A stretch of 64,000 nt of DNA from Comamonas sp. lk. GTDB taxonomy: Bacteria; Pseudomonadota; Gammaproteobacteria; Burkholderiales; Burkholderiaceae_C. The stretch spans positions 496,001 through 560,000 of the forward strand of contig NZ_UOOB01000001.1 of assembly GCF_900564145.1 (NCBI RefSeq), read 5' to 3'. Numbering within the stretch: the stretch's first letter is position 1; each line of letters begins with the position of its first letter. The position numbers and the translations under genes are program-made. Shown here one piece after another: positions 58,786 through 64,000 of this stretch. A model generated the notes under the pieces. The model worked only from the letters and a program-made list of their open reading frames with translations. It did not search any database and had not been told where the DNA came from.

Positions 58786-59541
58786 ATGACCGCTGTCTCT
58801 CCCATGGATGCTTTGCGCGCCGCCTCACGCCCCACGGCTGCAATGCCTGCCGGGCCGCGCATGCTGCTGGCCGGCGCCACGGGCTCGCTGGGCAATGAAG
58901 TGCTCAACCGCCTGGTGGGCGGGCAAAGCTATGCGCAAGTGCAGGTGCTGGCCCAGTCGCCCTATATAGAGGCGGTGCGCGGCATGCAGCTGCTGCAGGT
59001 GCTGGGCAATGAGCTGAGTCGGTGGCCACAAGTGGCGGCCGATGTGGGGGTGATCATGTTTGAGCCGCCGCGTGCCTTCTACCAACGCGAGCGTGCGCTG
59101 TGGACGCCTCAGCCGCAACAGCTGGGCGGCGTGGCGCGGTGGATGCACGGCTGCGGCGTCAAGAGCTTGGCCGTGGTGCTGCCCCATGAAATGGGGCGCT
59201 TGCCCGAGGCCGTCAAGCACGGGCTGGCCAATCTGGATGAGCATGAGGTGGCGGCACTGGGGTTCGAGCGGCTGATCTTTGTGCGTTCGGCCATGGCAGC
59301 GGCCCGGCCCGCGCCCGCTGATTTCTTGCAGAGCGTGGCGCAAATGCTGTTCTCCGCCTGGAGCTATATGGTGCCGAGCAATGAGCGGCCCGTGCGCGCC
59401 GTGCATGTGGCCAGGCTGGTAGAGGCCGCCCTGAACCAGGCGCCCGCCGGCATTCATGTGGCGCCACCGGAGCTGGTATGGCGTTCGGCACAGAAAAATG
59501 CCTTGCAGCCAGAGCTCAAGGCCTGGCTGGACAGGGGCTGA
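58786..59541 (+). CDS. NAD(P)-binding Rossmann-fold protein of unknown function
   Basis: The 251-residue protein has a nucleotide-binding motif LLAGATGSLGNEVL (residues 27-40) like that of extended SDR or NmrA-like proteins. It lacks a clear catalytic Tyr-x-x-x-Lys. HGCGVKSLAVVLPHEMGR resembles substrate-side strands of this fold. The ATG at 58786 is preferred over a 20-residue extension. Its stop overlaps the next gene's start by 1 nt (TGATG), so the two are cotranslated. The substrate is unknown. Confidence 0.75.
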   Translation: MTAVSPMDALRAASRPTAAMPAGPRMLLAGATGSLGNEVLNRLVGGQSYAQVQVLAQSPYIEAVRGMQLLQVLGNELSRWPQVAADVGVIMFEPPRAFYQRERALWTPQPQQLGGVARWMHGCGVKSLAVVLPHEMGRLPEAVKHGLANLDEHEVAALGFERLIFVRSAMAAARPAPADFLQSVAQMLFSAWSYMVPSNERPVRAVHVARLVEAALNQAPAGIHVAPPELVWRSAQKNALQPELKAWLDRG

Positions 59542-60542
59542 TGCAAAATTTTCGCGCTCCCTGGTGGCTGCCCGGCGGTCACCTGCAAACTATCTGGTCG
59601 GCGCTGGTGGCGCGGCGCAGCCTGGGCGCGCAAGCTGTCTTGCCCTGGCGGCGTGAGCGCTGGGAGACGCCCGATGGCGATTTTGTCGATGTAGATTTTT
59701 TGGCCGTGCCGGCAGCTCGCGCTGCGCCTTTGCTGGTGCTGTTTCATGGGCTGGAGGGCTCGTCTTCCAGCCACTACCCGCAAGCCATGGCCCAGGTGTG
59801 CGCCGCCAAGGGCTGGCAGCTGGCCGTGCCGCATTTCAGGGGCTGCAGCGGCGAGCCCAATCGCCTGCCGCGTGCCTATCACTCAGGGGATGCGGACGAG
59901 ATAGCCTGGATTCTGGCCGGCATGAAGCAGCGCGCTGCGGGTGAGGTGCTGGCCATGGGCGTCTCGCTGGGCGGCAATGCGCTGGCTTGCTGGGCCGCCT
60001 TGCAGCAGGAGCGGGCCAAAGACTGGGTCCGTGCTGCAGCCGTGGTCTGTGCGCCCTTGGATCTGACTGCCGGTGGCAACCGCCTGGGCAAGGGCTTAAA
60101 TCGCTGGCTCTATACCCGCATGTTTTTGCGTACCCTGGTGCCCAAGGCGCTGGGCAAGTGGGAGCTGTCGCCCGGCCTGTTCGATAAAAGTGCTTTGCTG
60201 CGCGCCAGGGATTTGCGGGCCTTTGATGATGTGTTCACCGCCCCGGTACATGGCTTCAAGGATGCCGAGGATTACTGGTGCCGCGCTTCGGCCAAGCCAC
60301 TGCTCAAGCAGGTGCGCCTGCCCATGCTGCTGCTCAATGCGCGCAACGATCCTTTTGTGCCCGAAAACAGTCTGCCCGCAGAGTCCGAAGTAAGTGAATG
60401 CATACATCTGTGGCGGCCCTTGCATGGCGGCCATGTGGGTTTTGCCAGCGGTCGCTGGCCGGGCCATGTGCTGGCCATGCCCCAAGCCGTGGCAGACTGG
60501 CTGGAGCAGCAGTTAACAGATCAGACAACCGGCAAGGAGTAG
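59541..60542 (+). CDS. YheT-like alpha/beta hydrolase
   Basis: This 333-residue hydrolase matches the YheT/ABHD group: WWLPGGHLQTIWSALVAR near the start, LVLFHGLEGSSSSHY (oxyanion loop), nucleophile Ser142 in GVSLGGN and FHAP-like PLHGGHVGFASGRW with the catalytic His near the C-terminus. Esters or lipids are probable substrates. It starts inside the stop of the preceding Rossmann gene and ends 8 nt before the next gene. Confidence 0.9.
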   Translation: MQNFRAPWWLPGGHLQTIWSALVARRSLGAQAVLPWRRERWETPDGDFVDVDFLAVPAARAAPLLVLFHGLEGSSSSHYPQAMAQVCAAKGWQLAVPHFRGCSGEPNRLPRAYHSGDADEIAWILAGMKQRAAGEVLAMGVSLGGNALACWAALQQERAKDWVRAAAVVCAPLDLTAGGNRLGKGLNRWLYTRMFLRTLVPKALGKWELSPGLFDKSALLRARDLRAFDDVFTAPVHGFKDAEDYWCRASAKPLLKQVRLPMLLLNARNDPFVPENSLPAESEVSECIHLWRPLHGGHVGFASGRWPGHVLAMPQAVADWLEQQLTDQTTGKE

Positions 60543-60550
60543 AGACACCC

Positions 60551-61117
60551 ATGGACGATATCGTGAAGCAGGCCATGGCCAAATGGCCGAATGTGCCCGC
60601 CTGCTATGGCTGGCTGGGTCTGGACGCGCGCGGCCAGTGGTGGCTGCGCGATGAGCAGGCCCAGGCCTGTGGCGCATTTGCCAGCGGCGTGAGTGGTGCC
60701 CGAGGTTCGCTGGTACAGCATGAAAAGCTGATGGACTTTATAGGCCGCAACTACATGGCCGATCTGGCGCAGGACGACGGCCGCTGGTTTTTTCAGAATG
60801 GCCCGCAGCGCGTTTATGTGGAGCTGGAAGCCACGCCCTGGATCTGGCGTTTGCACTGCACCGACCAGGGGCTGCAGCTGCGCAGCCATACCGGCCAGGT
60901 GCTGCAGGCCGCCGATATCGAGCAGGTGCTGATGGATGAGCAAGGCCATCTGTACCTGGGCTTGCCCCAGGGTCTGGGTCTGGTGCATACCCAGGACATG
61001 GTGGATGCGGCCACGGCCATGGAGCGTGGCTGGCTGGCAGAACCTCAGGTTGTGCAAGCGGCGCAACTGCCGGCCCGCTTCGGCTTTGTGCCCAGCCCGC
61101 AGCCGGCGCAAGCTTGA
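60551..61117 (+). CDS. Conserved hypothetical protein
   Basis: I recognise this only as a protein conserved in related Burkholderiales. The 188-residue product has no signal peptide and no transmembrane helix. It is soluble and Trp-rich, with strands such as GWLGLDARGQWWLRDE and PWIWRLHCTDQGLQLRSHTGQ, and ends with PQPAQA. The start at 60551 (MDDIVKQAMAKWPNVP) is preceded by AAGGAG. It is the third gene of the Rossmann-YheT unit and may share its role. Confidence 0.8.
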   Translation: MDDIVKQAMAKWPNVPACYGWLGLDARGQWWLRDEQAQACGAFASGVSGARGSLVQHEKLMDFIGRNYMADLAQDDGRWFFQNGPQRVYVELEATPWIWRLHCTDQGLQLRSHTGQVLQAADIEQVLMDEQGHLYLGLPQGLGLVHTQDMVDAATAMERGWLAEPQVVQAAQLPARFGFVPSPQPAQA

Positions 61118-61123
61118 GACCCC

Positions 61124-61166
61124 TGTTTTGATAGCTGCTAGCGCTTGATGGGAAAGGGCTGCAGCC
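61124..61166 (+). repeat. Dispersed intergenic repeat, copy 9
   Basis: TGTTTTGATAGCTGCTAGCG, CTTGATGGGAAAGGGCTGC is a near-complete copy, best for defining the consensus start TTGATAGCTGCTAGCGCTT. Confidence 0.65.
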
Positions 61167-61192
61167 TTGTTTGACTGTCATTTCCCATAAAA

Positions 61193-61219
61193 AAGCCGGC
61201 ACTGCGCGATTGCCGGCTT
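61193..61219 (-). terminator. Terminator of the cytochrome c5 gene
   Basis: A 9-bp stem AAGCCGGCA/TGCCGGCTT (61193-61201 with 61211-61219) is followed on the minus strand by a run of seven T. It is 22 nt after the gene's stop. Confidence 0.85.
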
Positions 61220-61241
61220 GGTCTTGTCTGGGAGGCGCTGC

Positions 61242-62093
61242 TTATTTGGCGGCGTCCACCATGTACTGAATGGCGGCCTTGAAATCGGCATCCGAGGCGG
61301 TGGAGCCGCCTTTGGGTGGCATGGCGTTCACACCCTTGGTGGCCTTGGCCACCATGGTGTCCATGCCTTGGGCGATGAACGGCGCCCAGGAGGCTTTGTC
61401 GCCAAACTTGGGTGCGCCTGCAATGCCGCTGCTATGGCAGGTGACGCAAGTCTTGTCATACAGATCCTTGCCCACATTGCCGGCCGCTTGAGGGGCTGCG
61501 GCGGCTACCGCTTCAGCGACGGGGGCCGCAGCGACCGGAGCGGCTGCAGGAGCGGTTGCCGTGACCGGCGCTGCCTCGGCAGCAGGGGCGGCTTCGCCGG
61601 CCGCCTGAGGTTCGGCAAACTTGCCGCCCGCCGCATTGGCCATGTAGACCACGCCGCGCGCAATTTCTATGTCGTTGAATTCGCCACCACCCTGGGCGGC
61701 CATGGCGCTTTTGCCGGCCAAGGCGGAGTGGACCAGCGCTTCAAGCCCTTGCTTGAGGCGCGGACCCCAGGCGGCAGCATCTTCAAACTTGGGTGCACCG
61801 GCAGCGCCGGTGGCGTGACAGGCTGCGCACTGGCCTTTGTAAACCTCTTCGCCGGCACGCAGAGGGCGGTTGGCATCGCGCAGTTCCACAGAGCCCACTT
61901 TTTGCAGGCGCTGGGCCTTGGACAGTTCGGCGTGGCCTACGCCGGCTCCGGTGGTCTCGGCAGAGGTGACGAACTTGACCAGACCGATGATCACGAACAC
62001 GGGAACCACAAAAGAGAAGAAGACGGCCAGGAGCAGATGCTTGGGGTTTTTGATGGGGCCGGTATGGGCTTCTTCGTGGGGTTGTTCGCTCAT
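61242..62093 (-). CDS. Membrane-anchored dihaem cytochrome c5
   Basis: This 283-residue protein has one transmembrane anchor (about residues 20-42) and two cytochrome c5-type domains. Heme motif 1 is CAACH and heme motif 2 is CVTCH. The domains are joined by an Ala/Pro/Val-rich linker of about 65 residues. Both domains carry GAPKF and distal Met-containing motifs. Such proteins carry electrons to terminal oxidases or nitrite-type reductases. It is a single gene with its own terminator. Confidence 0.92.
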   Translation of the reverse strand: MSEQPHEEAHTGPIKNPKHLLLAVFFSFVVPVFVIIGLVKFVTSAETTGAGVGHAELSKAQRLQKVGSVELRDANRPLRAGEEVYKGQCAACHATGAAGAPKFEDAAAWGPRLKQGLEALVHSALAGKSAMAAQGGGEFNDIEIARGVVYMANAAGGKFAEPQAAGEAAPAAEAAPVTATAPAAAPVAAAPVAEAVAAAAPQAAGNVGKDLYDKTCVTCHSSGIAGAPKFGDKASWAPFIAQGMDTMVAKATKGVNAMPPKGGSTASDADFKAAIQYMVDAAK

Positions 62094-62232
62094 GAAGTCC
62101 TCTGTCGTCGTGGGGAAGGTGTTAGCAAAACATTATAGGAGTGGGGTTATCGAAAGTCAGTGCACGACGATACGGGTTGACGCCGGGTGCATAAAGGAGT
62201 TGCGTTGGATCAAACCGCAGCGGCCAGATGTG

Positions 62233-62256
62233 AAAAAGGCGCCACAAGGGCGCCTT
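62233..62256 (-). terminator. Terminator of the RND efflux operon
   Basis: An 8-bp stem AAGGCGCC/GGCGCCTT (62236-62243 with 62249-62256) is followed on the minus strand by TTTTT. It is 23 nt after the stop of the outer-membrane channel gene. Confidence 0.8.
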
Positions 62257-62278
62257 GGTGAGCTGCAGCAACGTGGGT

Positions 62279-63691
62279 TTACTGCGCTGCGCTGGAGGGC
62301 TCGCTCCAGCCGCCGCCCAGAACCTTGTACAGATTGACCTGGTTTTGCAGCTGTGCCAGTCGTACCTGCACCACGGATTGCTCCAGTGCGAACAGCGAGC
62401 GCTGCGCATCGAGCAGATCCAGATAGCTGGCCACGCCGTTGGTGTAGCGCAGGTCAGACAGCTTGTAGCGTACCGACTCGGCATCCAACTGGCGCGACTG
62501 GGCGTCAAGCTGGTCCTGCAGTGTCTGGCGGCCTACCAGTGCATCGGAGACTTCCCGGAAAGCCGACTGAATGGCTTTTTCATACTGGGCCACAGCAATC
62601 TTCTGGCCGGCTTGCGCCGATTCGAGATTGGCGCGGTTGCGGCCCGCGTTGAAGATGGGCAGGTACAGCGAGGGTGCAATGCTGAACATTGCCGAGTCGG
62701 ACTTGAAGAGGTCAGACACATCGCTGCTGGCAAAGCCCGCGGCTGCAGTCAAGGAGATATTGGGGAAGAACGCTGCGCGTGCTGCACCAATATTGGCATT
62801 GGCCGCAATCATGGACTGTTCCGCCTGGCGCACGTCGGGGCGACGCAACAACAGATCGGAAGGCAGACCCGAGGGCACATCGGCAAGCGCCGGCAGGTCG
62901 GCCAGCTTCTTGTCCTGCATGCCGTTGAGCAGATCGGCGGGCAGGGTCTGGCCCACCAGCAGCGTCAGCGCATTCACATCCAGGGCGCGCTGGCGGGTTT
63001 GCTGGGCCAGGGTGGCGCGGGCATTCTCGGTCAGCGACTGGGCCTGGCGGAAGTCCAGCTCGGAAGCCACGCCTGCATCCAGGCGCAGCTTGGTCAGCTT
63101 GATGGATTGCTCACGCGTGCCCAAGGTGCGGCGCGAGATGGTCATCAGCTCTTCGTCGGCCTGCAAGCCCAGCCAGGTGTTGGCGACATTGGCAATCAGG
63201 CTGATCTGAGCGGCTTTTCGGCCTTCCTCGGTAGCCAGGTACTGCGCCAGAGCCTGTTCTTTCAAACTGCCGATGCGGCCCCAGAAATCGATCTCCCAGC
63301 TCGGCATGGACAGGCCTGCCATGTAGGTGTTCGCGTAGTTGCCGGTTGCCGTATTGGGCTGACGGCTGCCGGTACCTGCGACACCGAATTCGGGAAACTG
63401 GGCTGCACGCTGAATCTGATACTGGGCGCGGGCTTTCTCGATATTGAGCACGGCCACGCGCAGATCGCGGTTGTTCTCTAGCGCCAGGTTGATGACCTGC
63501 TGCAATCGAGGGTCGGTGAAGAACTGCTGCCAGGGGGTATCGGCAGCAGCCACAGCACCGGCTTGCTCGTTGGCGGCAGGAAAGTGCTCGGCCACAGGCG
63601 CAGCGGGTCTATCCAGCGTGGGAATGAAGGAGCAGCCGCTGACCAGCAGTACGCCAGCCAGTGCCACGGGTAGCAAAGTCTTATTCATCAT
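62279..63691 (-). CDS. RND efflux outer-membrane channel lipoprotein (NodT/OprM family)
   Basis: This 470-residue protein has a lipoprotein signal (VALAGVLLVSGCSF; Cys20) and two OEP repeats, which form the TolC-like beta-barrel and periplasmic alpha-tunnel. Family signatures include PWQQFFTDPRLQQVINLALENNRDL and RRPDVRQAEQSMIAANANIGAARAAFFP. The ATGATG at 63691/63688 overlaps the end of the RND permease gene by 11 or 8 nt, so they form one operon. Confidence 0.93.
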   Translation of the reverse strand: MMNKTLLPVALAGVLLVSGCSFIPTLDRPAAPVAEHFPAANEQAGAVAAADTPWQQFFTDPRLQQVINLALENNRDLRVAVLNIEKARAQYQIQRAAQFPEFGVAGTGSRQPNTATGNYANTYMAGLSMPSWEIDFWGRIGSLKEQALAQYLATEEGRKAAQISLIANVANTWLGLQADEELMTISRRTLGTREQSIKLTKLRLDAGVASELDFRQAQSLTENARATLAQQTRQRALDVNALTLLVGQTLPADLLNGMQDKKLADLPALADVPSGLPSDLLLRRPDVRQAEQSMIAANANIGAARAAFFPNISLTAAAGFASSDVSDLFKSDSAMFSIAPSLYLPIFNAGRNRANLESAQAGQKIAVAQYEKAIQSAFREVSDALVGRQTLQDQLDAQSRQLDAESVRYKLSDLRYTNGVASYLDLLDAQRSLFALEQSVVQVRLAQLQNQVNLYKVLGGGWSEPSSAAQ

Positions 63692-64000
63692 GCGAGCCTC
63701 CCTGTGCTGCAGAAGTTGCTGCCGGGGAAGTGGTGTGGTTGTCTGGCTTGGATTTCTTACCGAACAGCTTGAACACTGAGATAAAGAACACCGGCACCAG
63801 GAACACGGACAAAGGCGTACCGATCACCATGCCCCAGAACACGCCGGTACCGATGGCTTGCTGGCTGGCAGCACTGGCGCCGGAGGCGATATACAGCGGC
63901 ACCACGCCCAGAATGAAGGCCAAAGAGGTCATCAAAATGGGGCGGAAGCGCAGGTGACCGGCCTCCAGTGCCGACTCCAGCACGCTCTTGCCCTGTGCAT
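63681..64000 (-). CDS. RND-family multidrug efflux permease, C-terminal end
   Basis: The C-terminal 106 residues of an RND (HAE1) inner-membrane pump are in the window; the gene begins beyond the right edge. The last two transmembrane segments are seen (RPILMTSLAFILGVVPLYIASGAS and TGVFWGMVIGTPLSVFLVPVFF), and a Ser/Thr/Ala-rich tail ends the protein. It is upstream of, and overlaps, the outer-membrane channel gene. The adaptor gene is expected further upstream. Confidence 0.92.
   Translation of the reverse strand, partial: AQGKSVLESALEAGHLRFRPILMTSLAFILGVVPLYIASGASAASQQAIGTGVFWGMVIGTPLSVFLVPVFFISVFKLFGKKSKPDNHTTSPAATSAAQGGSHDE

Overview
The window is a gene-dense, GC-rich stretch of bacterial chromosome made almost entirely of core genes. 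Several features point to a betaproteobacterium of the Burkholderiales, most likely Comamonadaceae and probably Comamonas or a close relative. These are a regulatory PTS made only of a mannose-type IIA, HPr and enzyme I, an S3 protein with a long basic tail, the str/S10 gene order, a porphobilinogen synthase without zinc cysteines, and a degenerate intergenic repeat of the kind scattered through such genomes. I see no tRNA or rRNA gene, insertion sequence, prophage or CRISPR array. The assignment rests on protein and repeat recognition, not on a search.

Layout: 1-662 holds gatA (cut by the window edge) and gatC, divergent from the rod-shape cluster mreB-mreC-mreD-mrdA (872-5624). 5644-8604 holds a TSUP permease and a GMC oxidoreductase. 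8927-12587 is a four-gene MCE lipid transporter (STAS-permease, ATPase, MCE protein, lipoprotein). 12742-20224 is mixed housekeeping: bacteriohemerythrin, MarC, an internally deleted SDR relic, a dienelactone hydrolase, CorA, HemB and HemJ (heme synthesis), VanZ-like, a 2Fe-2S protein and a hydrolase. dacA (20403) precedes the translation block rpsL-rpsG-fusA-tuf-rpsJ-rplC-rplD-rplW-rplB-rpsS-rplV-rpsC-rplP-rpmC-rpsQ (21782-31818). That block stops at a strong terminator, without the spc genes. 31937-35940 carries redox and envelope genes (peroxiredoxin, cytochrome b561, cytochrome c', a TlpA-like thioredoxin).

36037-38614 is the regulatory PTS (IIA-Man, HPr, enzyme I). The 765-nt gap after it is the most interesting non-coding region. 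It has a Fur-box promoter that would make a transcript of about 250 nt, and then a heavily base-paired leader in front of wecB. wecB-nfrB-nfrA plus a fourth secreted protein (39380-45508) look like one operon for a cyclic-di-GMP-controlled, ManNAc-based surface polysaccharide. This is the type of pathway that makes the phage N4 receptor in Escherichia coli, here with its UDP-GlcNAc 2-epimerase built into the operon.

45609-47666 is the lipoate cluster (ybeD-lipB-lipA, minus strand). 48043-55184 is the complete F1Fo ATP synthase operon atpIBEFHAGDC. The remainder holds a small lipoprotein, a cold-shock/DUF1294 fusion, a TPM-TPM-LemA trio, a Rossmann protein with a YheT-type hydrolase, a dihaem cytochrome c5 and the end of an RND efflux operon (permease C-terminus and outer-membrane channel) that runs off the right edge.
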